This document shows, one piece after another, positions 1 through 9,079 of a DNA stretch of 64,000 nt. Source of the DNA: an uncultured Prevotellaceae bacterium (lineage in GTDB: Bacteria; Bacteroidota; Bacteroidia; Bacteroidales; Bacteroidaceae); assembly GCA_900314715.1 (NCBI GenBank), contig OMWI01000005.1, positions 1 through 64,000 of the forward strand, given 5' to 3'. Positions within the stretch are counted from its first letter, which is position 1, and each line of letters begins with the position of its first letter. The position numbers were made by a program, and so were the translations under genes. The notes under the pieces are model-generated. The model did not search any database. It had not been told where the DNA came from and was given only the letters and a program-made list of their open reading frames with translations.

Positions 1-3
1 CTG

Positions 4-39
4 GGGACGAAAGAGCCAGCGGGATTTTCGTCCCTTTTT
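4..39 (+). terminator. Rho-independent terminator of a gene left of the window
   Basis: A 9-bp stem GGGACGAAA (4-12) / TTTCGTCCC (26-34) is followed directly by five T residues (35-39). This is the classic intrinsic terminator layout for plus-strand transcription; the gene it serves is outside the window. Confidence 0.75.
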
Positions 40-116
40 CATGCTCCTTGCTCACTTACTCCTTTAACACATTCGTTGCGTTATTAATTTGAATCCTGCA
101 ATGATGATTATCAACA

Positions 117-289
117 CCTCGGCAATCCTCGGCAAACCTCGGCAAAAAGAATTTGAACTACTTCGGCACAGTCTGCATAATCATATAACGGATATGATTT
201 CTCCAAATTAAGCGGAGCCTTTGTCAGAAATGGTCATTTATAACTACTTAACGAAAATTAAAATAATTTATACCGTCATTTTTGCCGAG
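117..289. repeat. 10-bp tandem repeat CCTCGGCAA with a distal inverted copy
   Basis: Three copies of CCTCGGCAA lie at 117-125, 127-135 and 137-145 (10-bp period). The last extends to CTCGGCAAAAA (138-148), whose exact reverse complement TTTTTGCCGAG is at 279-289, so an 11-bp stem could form across about 130 nt. I see no gene in positions 40-468; this and the next repeat are the only structures found there. Confidence 0.6.
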
Positions 290-309
290 ATTTCATGAAA
301 AATCAAAAA

Positions 310-464
310 TGCGAACCAAAAAATGCGAACGGAAACACAAAAGTGCGAACGCTTCGTCTCTACATAAAAGTGCGAACAGTTCGCTGTTTTGCTAACAAAA
401 AAATCCGCTAACTTATTGAAAGTCAGCGGATTTTTACATAAAAAAATGCGAACGACGTTCGCAT
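310..464. repeat. Dispersed TGCGAAC motif cluster
   Basis: TGCGAAC occurs at 310-316, 324-330, 344-350, 371-377 and 447-453, usually preceded by an A-rich run. An inverted copy GTTCGCA (458-464) makes a near-perfect palindrome with the last one, and GCGAAC-A-GTTCGC (372-384) makes another. No convincing coding sequence is present. Function unknown; it may be an intergenic repeat family. Confidence 0.6.
395..435 (-). terminator. Terminator hairpin downstream of tRNA-Ser
   Basis: On the minus strand AAAAATCCGCT pairs with AGCGGATTTTT across a short interior that itself has an ACTT/AAGT pairing; a run of T follows on the minus strand. It lies about 35 nt past the 3' end of the tRNA gene. The A/T flanks could let it work in both directions. 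Confidence 0.6.
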
Positions 465-468
465 TTCG

Positions 469-553
469 CGGAGAGAGAGGGATTCGAACCCCCGGTACCT
501 CTCGGTACGACGGTTTTCAAGACCGTTGTAATCGACCACTCTACCATCTCTCC
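469..553 (-). tRNA. tRNA-Ser (anticodon UGA)
   Basis: Read on the minus strand, the 85-nt gene has an acceptor stem GGAGAGA paired with TCTCTCC plus discriminator G, a D arm, an anticodon stem-loop with loop CTTGAAA (anticodon TGA, reading UCN serine codons), a long variable arm (GTACC / GGTAC), as expected for a class II tRNA, and a T arm with GTTCGAATC. CCA is not encoded. A promoter box lies about 36 nt upstream and a hairpin terminator downstream. Confidence 0.95.
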
Positions 554-588
554 AATGCTTTATGATTGGCTGTAGCCGAAAAGCGAGT

Positions 589-597
589 GCAAAGGTA
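589..597 (-). promoter_or_regulatory. -7 promoter box of tRNA-Ser
   Basis: The minus strand reads TACCTTTGC, matching the Bacteroidetes -7 consensus TAnnTTTG. It sits 35 nt upstream of the mature tRNA 5' end, leaving a normal leader for RNase P removal. Confidence 0.65.
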
Positions 598-607
598 GTA
601 TAAAAAA

Positions 608-704
608 TGAAGAATGAAGAATGAAGAATGAAGAATCAGCCTTGCATTAAGAATAATTAACATAGAAGTATTCTTATTCTTGTTTATACATTCTTCATTC
701 TTCA
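608..704. repeat. Heptamer satellite TGAAGAA with inverted copy
   Basis: Four perfect TGAAGAA units (608-635) are followed by the reverse-complement TTCTTCATTCTTCA (691-704). The two can form a stem between the divergent tRNA-Ser and mutS2 promoters. Tandem heptamers of this kind are prone to slippage. Confidence 0.7.
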
Positions 705-714
705 TGAAAAAGAG

Positions 715-723
715 TACCTTTGC
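715..723 (+). promoter_or_regulatory. -7 promoter box of mutS2 (leaderless arrangement)
   Basis: TACCTTTGC matches TAnnTTTGC and is only 3 nt (ACC) before the mutS2 ATG. If transcription starts 4-5 nt after the box, +1 falls on or beside the A of the start codon. Confidence 0.6.
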
Positions 724-726
724 ACC

Positions 727-3279
727 ATGATTTATCCACAGAATTTTGAAGGTAAAATTGGATTCGGAGATATTCGGCGTTTAATAAAAGGCAATTGTCT
801 ATCTACACTTGGTACGGAGATGGTGGACAATATGGCCTTTTCAGATGATGCCCCCACCATCAACGAATGGATGTTGCAAGTGAAAGAATTCCGTCGGTTA
901 CAGGAAGAAGACGATGACTTTCCCCTGCAATATTTCTTCGACGTGAGAATTGCCGTTGCCAAGTTGAGATTGGAGAACGTACACATAGAAATCAACGACT
1001 TATTCGATTTGCGTAGGTCATTGGATACGATTCACAATATCGTCAAGTTTTTATGTCGTACGGAAAATGGCGAGGCAATATCCGATGAAAAGGAGAAGGC
1101 TAAATACCCAGCCCTTCAACGTTTGACGGAAGGCGTGTTGACATTTCCGAAAATCGTTCAACGCATCGACCAAATATTAGACAAGTTTGATAAAATGCGT
1201 GACGATGCTTCGCCAGAACTATCCAGCATACGTAGGGAACTTTCACATACGGAAGGTAGTATTTCACGCACATTGCATTCCATCTTACGCACGGCACAAA
1301 GTGAAGGACTTGTGGATAAAGACGTGGCTCCTACGATACGTGACGGTAGATTGGTGATTCCCATAGCGCCAGGACTGAAACGAAAAATCAAGGGTATCGT
1401 ACACGACGAGTCTGCTTCAGGTAGAACGGTTTTCATCGAACCATCGGAAGTGGTAGAAGCCAACAACCGCATACGAGAACTTGAAGCCAGTGAAAGAAGG
1501 GAAATCATTCGTATTCTTACGGAAATAACCAAAGAAATACGACCACATGTCAAGGATATTCTCCAATCATATCGTTTCCTTGCCATGATAGATTTCATTC
1601 GCGCAAAAGCAGAGTTCGCCGAACAGGCAAATGCCATCGAACCAACCGTGGAGAATTATCCTCATATCGATTGGATACGAGCCATTCATCCCCTACTCCA
1701 ACAATCATTGGAAAAACAAGGGAAAAAGGTGATTCCACTTGACATCATCCTCAATAACGACCAACGCATCTTGATAATATCTGGTCCTAATGCAGGTGGT
1801 AAATCCGTTTGCATGAAGACCGTAGGTTTGTTGCAATACATGTTGCAATGTGGTGTGAGCATTCCCATTAGCGAACGTTCTACAACAGGCATTTTCAAGA
1901 ATATCATGATTGACATCGGAGACGAGCAGAACATCGAAAACGACCTCAGTACTTACTCTTCGCATTTGCTCAACATGAAAAACATGATGAAAAATGCCAA
2001 CGCCCAAACACTTCTATTGATAGACGAGTTTGGTGGTGGTACAGAACCGCAAATCGGAGGAGCCATAGCAGAATCCGTGTTGAAGCAATTTTGTGAACGT
2101 CAGGCATTCGGCGTCATCACGACACACTATCAAAATCTGAAACATTTCGCTGACAACCATCCAAACGTTGCCAATGCCGCCATGCTTTATGACCGTCATG
2201 AAATGCAAGCATTGTTCAAACTGAGCATCGGACAACCTGGCAGTTCTTTTGCCATTGAGATAGCCCGTAAGATTGGATTGCCAGAAGCCGTCATCAAAGA
2301 TGCATCAGAGATCGTAGGTAGCGACTACATTCAAAGTGACAAGTATCTGCAAGACATCGTTCGTGATAAGCGTTATTGGGAAAACAAACGGCAAACTATC
2401 CACCAACGCGAGAAAGACATAGAAAGAACGATTTCACGCTATGAGGAGAATCTTTCTGAAATTGAACGAAGAAGAAAAGAGATATTAGGAAAAGCCAAGC
2501 AACAAGCCGAGGAATTGTTGCAAGAAAGCAACAAGCGCATCGAGAATGTGATTAAGGAAATACGTGAAAATCAAGCTGAGAAAGAAGAGACTAAACGTAT
2601 CCGTGAAGAATTGAGAACGTTCAAAAGCGAAGTGGAAAACATTGACTCTAAGGCCAATGATGAAGACATCGCAAGAAAGATAGCACAGATACAAGCACGT
2701 AAAGAACGCAAAGCCAAGCGAAAGGAAGAGAAAACCCATCAAGCAGGACAACCTCCTCAGCAAAACATATCTATCCCAGAAAAAAAGAAACAAGAGGACA
2801 TTACCATTGGTTCTACTGTAAGAATCAAGGGACTAACATCAGTGGGAAAAGTTGAAAGCATCAACGGGAAAATGGCAACTGTTATTTTCGGTGATATGCG
2901 TACCAAATTGAGATTGGAAAGACTGGAACGATGCGAAAAGCAAGAGAAAACCGAAACGAACAACAAGCACGAAAACCTTCAATCTTATAGTATCAGTAAA
3001 GATACGAGAGACGCTATCGACAGCAGAAAACTTAATTTCAAGCAAGACATTGACGTTAGGGGAATGCGTGGAGATGAAGCACTCAACGCCATTACATACT
3101 TTATCGACGATGCCATATTGTTAGGCGTTTCTCGCATTCGCATTCTTCACGGAAAAGGCAATGGTATCTTACGCCAGATAATCCGTCAATACTTAGGAAC
3201 CGTTCCCAACGTGACACATTTTGCTGACGAGCACGTACAATTTGGCGGTGCGGGAATCACCGTCGTAGACATAGATTAA
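727..3279 (+). CDS. mutS2: Endonuclease MutS2 (MutS core ATPase plus Smr nuclease domain)
   Basis: An 850-aa MutS2-family protein. The N-terminal part carries the MutS-like lever and clamp regions, followed by the ABC-type ATPase with Walker A GPNAGGKS (residues 353-360) and Walker B LLLIDEFGGGTEP (about 430-442). A long charged coiled coil (about 520-700) follows, and a C-terminal Smr domain (about 770-850) with DVRGMRG and HGKGNG, the nuclease/DNA-binding signature. MutS2 proteins are known to act on branched DNA, in recombination control and, in some bacteria, in rescue of collided ribosomes; which applies here cannot be told. The start is supported by the family-typical MIYPQNFE beginning. 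The -7 box ends 3 nt before the ATG. The gene converges with the ABC ATPase gene at a 12-bp gap. Confidence 0.96.
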   Translation: MIYPQNFEGKIGFGDIRRLIKGNCLSTLGTEMVDNMAFSDDAPTINEWMLQVKEFRRLQEEDDDFPLQYFFDVRIAVAKLRLENVHIEINDLFDLRRSLDTIHNIVKFLCRTENGEAISDEKEKAKYPALQRLTEGVLTFPKIVQRIDQILDKFDKMRDDASPELSSIRRELSHTEGSISRTLHSILRTAQSEGLVDKDVAPTIRDGRLVIPIAPGLKRKIKGIVHDESASGRTVFIEPSEVVEANNRIRELEASERREIIRILTEITKEIRPHVKDILQSYRFLAMIDFIRAKAEFAEQANAIEPTVENYPHIDWIRAIHPLLQQSLEKQGKKVIPLDIILNNDQRILIISGPNAGGKSVCMKTVGLLQYMLQCGVSIPISERSTTGIFKNIMIDIGDEQNIENDLSTYSSHLLNMKNMMKNANAQTLLLIDEFGGGTEPQIGGAIAESVLKQFCERQAFGVITTHYQNLKHFADNHPNVANAAMLYDRHEMQALFKLSIGQPGSSFAIEIARKIGLPEAVIKDASEIVGSDYIQSDKYLQDIVRDKRYWENKRQTIHQREKDIERTISRYEENLSEIERRRKEILGKAKQQAEELLQESNKRIENVIKEIRENQAEKEETKRIREELRTFKSEVENIDSKANDEDIARKIAQIQARKERKAKRKEEKTHQAGQPPQQNISIPEKKKQEDITIGSTVRIKGLTSVGKVESINGKMATVIFGDMRTKLRLERLERCEKQEKTETNNKHENLQSYSISKDTRDAIDSRKLNFKQDIDVRGMRGDEALNAITYFIDDAILLGVSRIRILHGKGNGILRQIIRQYLGTVPNVTHFADEHVQFGGAGITVVDID

Positions 3280-3291
3280 AAAGCAACGAAA

Positions 3292-4047
3292 TTAAACGCG
3301 GAAATAGTCTTCCAATTCTTGTTCTGCGCGACCATTCTCATTCGACAAATCCTTGATGATTTTTCCATGTTCCATCAAGGCTATTCTGTTCGACACCTCC
3401 ACGGTATGTTGCAAGTTGTGCGATGAAATGATAATGGTAGCTCCCGTTTCTTCGTGATACTTGGTGATAATCTTTTTTAAGATATTTTGCGAAGAGGGAT
3501 CAAGGAAATTAAAAGGTTCATCCAAAATCAGCAATTGCGGACGAGCAAGCAAAGCCTCTATCATACCTACCTTCTGCTTGTTTCCAGCACTTAGGTCACG
3601 TATCAGTTTCTTAACACCAAATATTTCACCAGCCGCTAAATGACGAAGCATTCCAGACAAGGAATCATTATCAACTTCCTCTTCCGATTGAGGAATGATG
3701 GATTGTTCCACGGGGACATCGTTTACCTTAGCTATGAAGTCGAAATACTCATCGGGCGTGAGGAAATCAATCAAGAAACCATCATCAATATATGCTCCTG
3801 TGAGTTTTTTCCATTCTTCTGATTGCGTAGGGTCTAAGTCAACCATGCTTCCCTCTTTATCGGTAAACATTACGTTTCCTTTGTCTGCCTTCAACAAATC
3901 AAGCAAGAGACGGAAAAGAGTTGTCTTGCCAGCACCGTTATTTCCCACCAATCCAAGAATGTCTCCATTTTGAATCGTAAAGCTCTCAATGTCTACGGCG
4001 ACCTTCTCTCCAAAACATTTCTGAAGGTTTTTTATATTGACTTCCAT
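3292..4047 (-). CDS. ABC transporter ATP-binding protein
   Basis: A 251-aa single nucleotide-binding domain: Walker A GNNGAGKTT (residues 35-43), signature LSAGN (152-156), Walker B LLILDEP (172-178) and switch histidine in SSH (210). Between the Q-loop region and the signature there is an acidic insert (about 110-148) rich in E and D. It resembles the ATPases that pair with ABC-2 or Bacteroidetes-specific permeases, but no membrane partner is next to it; it stands alone between mutS2 (convergent) and secA. Substrate unknown. The secA terminator separates it from secA, so it probably has its own promoter, although I found no clear TAnnTTTG box in the 90 bp upstream. Confidence 0.9.
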   Translation of the reverse strand: MEVNIKNLQKCFGEKVAVDIESFTIQNGDILGLVGNNGAGKTTLFRLLLDLLKADKGNVMFTDKEGSMVDLDPTQSEEWKKLTGAYIDDGFLIDFLTPDEYFDFIAKVNDVPVEQSIIPQSEEEVDNDSLSGMLRHLAAGEIFGVKKLIRDLSAGNKQKVGMIEALLARPQLLILDEPFNFLDPSSQNILKKIITKYHEETGATIIISSHNLQHTVEVSNRIALMEHGKIIKDLSNENGRAEQELEDYFRV

Positions 4048-4076
4048 ATTGTTATTATTTATTTATTCATAAAAAT

Positions 4077-4136
4077 ATAGGGGCGATATACATTTCCCAT
4101 CACACTTTTCATGGGAATTCATGATGTCGCCCCTAT
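4077..4136 (-). terminator. secA terminator (two-arm hairpin)
   Basis: ATAGGGGCGA (4077-4086) and TCGCCCCTAT (4127-4136) form a perfect 10-bp outer stem; inside it TTCCCAT (4094-4100) pairs with ATGGGAA (4111-4117). On the minus strand it begins 8 nt after the secA stop and is followed by an A/T tract containing five T. The nested arms could also fold as a cruciform. Confidence 0.75.
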
Positions 4137-4143
4137 TACTCAT

Positions 4144-7100
4144 TTACAATCCACGACCATGACAAGCCTTAAACTTCTTACCACTTCCACAAGGACAAGG
4201 ATCGTTTCTGCCAGGCATCTTATCTTTTATAATAGGTGTCTGAGGAACTCTGCCTGCACCACCGCGAGTATCCGTATGAGCAGCCGCTTGTTGTGCTGGG
4301 TCTACAAGGTCAGGACTTGGTTGACCTGAATTATTCATGTCAGCCTTGTGTTCATTATACCTCTGACTACGTTGCTCAGGAGCAGCCTCCCTTACTTCGC
4401 TCTGTTGTATTTCCATAGGAATCTGACCACGCATCAAAATGGAAGCAATACGATTGTTCATATCGTTAATCATATCATCCCATAGCTTGGCACTTTCCAA
4501 CTTGAAGATAAGCAATGGATCTTTCTGCTCGTATGAAGCGTTTTGTACGCTATGACGCAACTCATCCAATTGACGAAGGTGTTCTTTCCAGTTGTCATCG
4601 ATAATATGGAGCAAGATAACCTTCTCAAATTGTTTCACCACACTCTTACATTCCGTATCGTATGCCTCTTTCAAATCACAAGGAATATTGTATGTACGTT
4701 TTCCGTCCGTGATAGGAACGATGATGCGCTCATACATGGCACCTTGATTTTCTTGTACGTTCTTGATAACGGGATTGGCAACATCCTTGATGCGTTCCGT
4801 CTTTCTATTGAATGCCTCCATGGCCAATTGGAAAGCTTTCTCTTCCATTTGGTTCCTGTTGCCATTGATGAAATCCTCTTCGGTAAACGGGCATTCCATG
4901 GCCAATACTTTCAAGAATTGCTCACGACAACCCACGTAATCATTGTTTTCGATGATATACACTACCCTATCCCAAATGATATTGGCAATATCCATACCGA
5001 TGCGTTCACCCATCAAGGCGTGACGACGTTTCTCATAAATCACGGTACGTTGCTTGTTCATCACGTCATCATACTCCAACAAGTGCTTACGAATACCGAA
5101 GTTGTTTTCTTCCACCTTCTTTTGCGCACGCTCGATACTCTTGGAAATCATCGGGCTTTCAATTCGTTCACCATCCTTGAAGCCAAGACGGTCCATCACG
5201 GAAGCAATACGCTCTGATGCGAACAAACGCATCAACTTATCTTCCAATGACACATAGAATACAGAAGAACCTGGGTCACCTTGACGACCGGCACGACCAC
5301 GCAACTGACGATCTACACGACGGCTTTCATGGCGTTCGGTACCGATAATGGCAAGACCACCAGCTTCCTTTACTTCTGGTGTCAACTTGATATCAGTACC
5401 ACGACCAGCCATGTTGGTTGCGATGGTTACAGCACCAAGACCATTAGTAGAGCGACCAGCCTCAGCCACGATATCGGCTTCCCTTTGGTGGAGTTTAGCA
5501 TTCAAAACGTTGTGAGGAATGTTACGCATCTTAAGCATCTTGCTCAACAACTCAGATATTTCCACGGAAGTCGTACCCACCAAACATGGGCGCCCGTTGT
5601 TGCGCATTGTCTCTATCTCGTCGATAACGGCACGATACTTTTCACGAGCAGTCTTATAGACACGGTCGTCCATATCGTTTCTGATAACGGGTTTGTTGGT
5701 TGGGATTTCCACCACATCCAACTTATAGATATCCCAGAACTCACCAGCTTCTGTTGATGCCGTACCCGTCATACCTGCCAATTTGTGGTACATACGGAAA
5801 TAGTTCTGCAAGGTAATGGTAGCAAATGTTTGCGTTGCGGCTTCCACTTTCACATGCTCTTTTGCTTCCACGGCTTGGTGAAGTCCATCACTCCAACGAC
5901 GACCTTCCATGATACGACCCGTTTGCTCGTCCACGATTTTCACCTCGCCATCAATCACCACGTAGTCATCATCAATGTTAAACATACAATATGCCTTGAG
6001 CAATTGCTGGATGGTGTGTACACGTTCACTCTGAACAGCATAGTGATTGAGCAAATCGTCTTTCTTGTCAATACGAGCTTGCTCATCGAGCGACGTGTCA
6101 GCCTCCAATGCGGAAAGTTCTGATGTGATATCGGGCAACACAAACAAGTCTTTATCATTGACACGATTAGCCAACCAATCCGTACCTTTATCCGTCAAGT
6201 CACATGATTTCAACTTCTCATCCACCACGAAGAACAATGGTTCTACGGCCTTTGGCATTTCGCGGTTGTTGTTTTGCATGTAGTATTCCTCAGTCTTGAG
6301 CATACCAGCCTTGATGCCTTCCTCTGAAAGATATTTGATAAGAGGCTTGTTCTTTGGCATACTCTTATAAGAACGGAACAATGACAAGAAACCTTCTTCC
6401 ATCAGCTTCGGGTCGTTTTTCTCTTGACCTTCCGTGATTTTCTGTTTTGCATCAGCCAAGTATTGTGTTGCAAGCTTGCGCTGCACATCAACCAAACTCT
6501 CCACCAATTGTTGGTATTCCTCAAACATCTGGTCGTCTCCCTTTGGAACTGGACCAGAGATAATCAACGGAGTACGGGCATCGTCAATCAACACGGAGTC
6601 AACCTCATCGACAATCGCATAATTGTGTGAGCGTTGCACGAGGTCGGCAGGAGAAATAGCCATGTTATCACGCAAGTAATCGAAACCAAACTCATTATTC
6701 GTACCAAACGTAATGTCTGCCAAATATGCCTTTCTACGTTCTGGAGAATTAGGTTTGTGCTTGTCGATACAATCCACCGATAGACCATTAAACATATAAA
6801 GTGGTCCCATCCACTCGGAGTCACGCTTGGCAAGATAATCGTTCACGGTTACTACATGAACACCATTGCCCGTAAGCGCATTCAAGAATACTGGCAAGGT
6901 TGCTACAAGGGTTTTACCTTCACCAGTTGCCATTTCCGCAATCTTACCTTGGTGAAGTGCAATACCACCAAACAACTGCACATCATAATGAATCATTTCC
7001 CATTTCAAGTCGTTTCCACCTGCCGTCCAATGATTGTGATAAATGGCCTTGTCACCATCAATCGTGATAAAATCCTTACGTGGGTCAGCAGCCAGCTCAC

Positions 7101-7506
7101 GGTCAAACTCAGTTGCCGTAACGATGGTTTCCTCATTCTCTGCAAATCGACGGGCTGTATCTTTCACGATACAGAATGCGATAGGCATCACTTCGTCCAA
7201 GGCCTTTTCATATTTGTCCAAAGCCTCTTTTTCCAACTTGTCGATTTGGTTGAAGATTTCCTCTCTCTCGTCTAATGGAGTATCTTCTATCGTAGCTTTC
7301 AACTCGGCAATCTTGTCTTTCTCCTCTTTCGCCGAATCTTGCACGAAAGCTTGTATTTCCTTCGTTTTAGCACGAAGGTCATCGTTGCTCAAAGCCTTAA
7401 TCTCATCATATTTACTCTTAACGACTTCAACCATAGGTTGAATCAGTTTCATGTCACGACTTGACTTATCGCCGAACAACGATTTCAAAAATTTATTGAA
7501 ATTCAT
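4144..7506 (-). CDS. secA: Protein translocase ATPase SecA
   Basis: A 1120-aa SecA, the motor that pushes unfolded preproteins through SecYEG. Visible are the motor Walker A region [13 protein letters not shown], the DEAD-like box [13 protein letters not shown], the second RecA-like motif [13 protein letters not shown] with the arginine-rich [13 protein letters not shown], and the C-terminal zinc-binding tail with [14 protein letters not shown], which binds SecB or ribosomes in other bacteria. The extra length relative to E. coli SecA (901 aa) is usual for Bacteroidetes. The ATG at 7506 begins [12 protein letters not shown], a normal SecA start, and a -7 box lies 57 nt upstream. It is monocistronic as far as can be seen, with its own promoter and terminator. 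Confidence 0.98.
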   Translation of the reverse strand: MNFNKFLKSLFGDKSSRDMKLIQPMVEVVKSKYDEIKALSNDDLRAKTKEIQAFVQDSAKEEKDKIAELKATIEDTPLDEREEIFNQIDKLEKEALDKYEKALDEVMPIAFCIVKDTARRFAENEETIVTATEFDRELAADPRKDFITIDGDKAIYHNHWTAGGNDLKWEMIHYDVQLFGGIALHQGKIAEMATGEGKTLVATLPVFLNALTGNGVHVVTVNDYLAKRDSEWMGPLYMFNGLSVDCIDKHKPNSPERRKAYLADITFGTNNEFGFDYLRDNMAISPADLVQRSHNYAIVDEVDSVLIDDARTPLIISGPVPKGDDQMFEEYQQLVESLVDVQRKLATQYLADAKQKITEGQEKNDPKLMEEGFLSLFRSYKSMPKNKPLIKYLSEEGIKAGMLKTEEYYMQNNNREMPKAVEPLFFVVDEKLKSCDLTDKGTDWLANRVNDKDLFVLPDITSELSALEADTSLDEQARIDKKDDLLNHYAVQSERVHTIQQLLKAYCMFNIDDDYVVIDGEVKIVDEQTGRIMEGRRWSDGLHQAVEAKEHVKVEAATQTFATITLQNYFRMYHKLAGMTGTASTEAGEFWDIYKLDVVEIPTNKPVIRNDMDDRVYKTAREKYRAVIDEIETMRNNGRPCLVGTTSVEISELLSKMLKMRNIPHNVLNAKLHQREADIVAEAGRSTNGLGAVTIATNMAGRGTDIKLTPEVKEAGGLAIIGTERHESRRVDRQLRGRAGRQGDPGSSVFYVSLEDKLMRLFASERIASVMDRLGFKDGERIESPMISKSIERAQKKVEENNFGIRKHLLEYDDVMNKQRTVIYEKRRHALMGERIGMDIANIIWDRVVYIIENNDYVGCREQFLKVLAMECPFTEEDFINGNRNQMEEKAFQLAMEAFNRKTERIKDVANPVIKNVQENQGAMYERIIVPITDGKRTYNIPCDLKEAYDTECKSVVKQFEKVILLHIIDDNWKEHLRQLDELRHSVQNASYEQKDPLLIFKLESAKLWDDMINDMNNRIASILMRGQIPMEIQQSEVREAAPEQRSQRYNEHKADMNNSGQPSPDLVDPAQQAAAHTDTRGGAGRVPQTPIIKDKMPGRNDPCPCGSGKKFKACHGRGL

Positions 7507-7563
7507 ATCTCGTTTATTTTATGTTCCTAATTGATTGAAATAAAGGATTTAACGTAATCGCGT

Positions 7564-7572
7564 GCAAAATTA
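7564..7572 (-). promoter_or_regulatory. -7 promoter box of secA
   Basis: The minus strand reads TAATTTTGC, matching TAnnTTTGC, in the 106-bp gap between the phosphatase-like gene and secA. It gives secA a leader of roughly 50 nt, A/T-rich. Confidence 0.6.
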
Positions 7573-7612
7573 CGAATATTTTTTCGTAATTTGCGCATGA
7601 ATGTACATATTT

Positions 7613-9079
7613 TTAGAATAGCGGTTCTGCTGAACAAGCATTCGGGGCACGAATACGAATGGATTTGGCAATCGTAGGCGCAATGCGATCTACGGTTACT
7701 GGCGTATTGATGTGTTGGGCTTTCGCTCCTCCTCCATAGATAATCACAGGGAATGGAACAAAAGTGGCACGACTGGTATATGATTCTTGTGTTTCCTCAT
7801 TTTGCAACAACCATCCTGGCTTAACGTCGATGATAATATCCCCACTTGTTGCTACGTTAAAACCATTGCGTAGACGCAGGATGTCGTTATTTCCTTTCAG
7901 CAATCGTTCGCTGGTATATACATCTCCTACTCCCGAACAGAGCACCAAGAATTCCTGACTTCTCTGCAATATTTCCGTGATGGATATATGCTTCTGTTCG
8001 AGTAGTTTATGGTCGAAATAGAATTGGTTACCATAACATGCTTCCACATAGAATCCCTGTCCGTAAATGGCGCTGAGATACATATTCAGCAAATTGGCTG
8101 TTCTGTCAATACGGAATGTTCCCGTAGGAATGCGATATTGCTGCAAGTCGGTTTCCATTTCGCTTACATATCCCGTAGAAGTCACCACAAACATGACATG
8201 GTCGGCTCCAATGCCTTCTTCTATCGTGGAGATAATTTTACCGAGTGTGTTGTCAAGCGACATATACACACTTTCCATCTCTACCTGCCAATTAGTTACA
8301 TCTTCCTTAGCTGCCGATAAGGTAACGTAAAGCAAATCGGGAACCTCATCACGTCCCATGATGGTAGCGTTCACCAAATGACACGAGGCATCCGCTACGA
8401 CGTCATTGTATAGATAGCTATAAATATCAGCACTCTTGACGGCGGCAGATGTTTTTCTCTTCTTGGTGTTTTTCTCAGCCGATTGTACATGAATGGGATT
8501 AGAACTGGAATATGCCTTCAACCACTCTGGTGTCTTGGAAGAGTAATATGTTGACGAACGCCAAGCACTTTTTTGTTCATCAATCCACATGGCACCGTTT
8601 GCAGCATGTCCAGCTGACAATACGGCAGACTCTCTTGTTGCTGCCACTCCCCAAACAATCGCTGCACCACGCGTACTCACCTTCAATTCATCTCCCACGG
8701 TCGACGTAGTCAATCTCCAAGGTGACGTATAATATGTAGGATCATCCGCACAAAACACGGGACGTAAGGTTTGGCGGTCTAACCATCGCGAACTGATAAT
8801 GCCGTGATAGTAAGGTGTCGTTCCAGTAGATATCGTTGCAATGCCAGAGGCTAAGTCTACGGGTGTAAAAGGATAACTTGCCGCTTCGTAAACACTACCT
8901 TTCTGAAGCAACTTACGAAATCCATTGGGACCAAACAATGGAGAAAAATAATCGATATAGTCCGTGCGCAATTGATCAATGGTAATATTGACGACCAATC
9001 GAGGAGCGGGTTGCAAGGTCTGTCCTTGCATTTCGGCTCCATACAAAACCGCTATGATGATGGCAAGATATTTATTCAT
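7613..9079 (-). CDS. Alkaline-phosphatase-superfamily secreted protein, probably catalytically inactive
   Basis: A 488-aa protein with a signal peptide (about 1-20) and the alkaline phosphatase/phosphodiesterase fold, recognisable from LVVNITIDQLRTDY (metal-ligand position D35) and STGTTPYYHGI (84-94). The usual catalytic features are missing. The nucleophile/histidine stretch of the T-x-P-G-H-A type reads FTPVDLASGIAT; the DHG metal motif is replaced by TSTGY (about 297-303); the DTH-VP-LLFYG motif is replaced by SRATFVPFPVIIYG (about 438-451). It overlaps the upstream Lnb-like gene by 8 nt, so the two are translationally coupled. I infer a binding or chaperone-like role rather than hydrolysis. 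As far as I recall, related Bacteroidales proteins look alike, so this may be a family trait rather than local decay. Confidence 0.8.
   Translation of the reverse strand: MNKYLAIIIAVLYGAEMQGQTLQPAPRLVVNITIDQLRTDYIDYFSPLFGPNGFRKLLQKGSVYEAASYPFTPVDLASGIATISTGTTPYYHGIISSRWLDRQTLRPVFCADDPTYYTSPWRLTTSTVGDELKVSTRGAAIVWGVAATRESAVLSAGHAANGAMWIDEQKSAWRSSTYYSSKTPEWLKAYSSSNPIHVQSAEKNTKKRKTSAAVKSADIYSYLYNDVVADASCHLVNATIMGRDEVPDLLYVTLSAAKEDVTNWQVEMESVYMSLDNTLGKIISTIEEGIGADHVMFVVTSTGYVSEMETDLQQYRIPTGTFRIDRTANLLNMYLSAIYGQGFYVEACYGNQFYFDHKLLEQKHISITEILQRSQEFLVLCSGVGDVYTSERLLKGNNDILRLRNGFNVATSGDIIIDVKPGWLLQNEETQESYTSRATFVPFPVIIYGGGAKAQHINTPVTVDRIAPTIAKSIRIRAPNACSAEPLF

Noticed and set aside
4543-5217. Plus-strand open frame of 224 codons
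   Set aside because: Lies wholly inside secA in antisense, has no recognisable domain and no promoter box.
7613-9079. PglZ/PorX-type phosphatase of T9SS signalling
   Set aside because: There is no receiver domain, the protein has a signal peptide, and metal ligands are missing.
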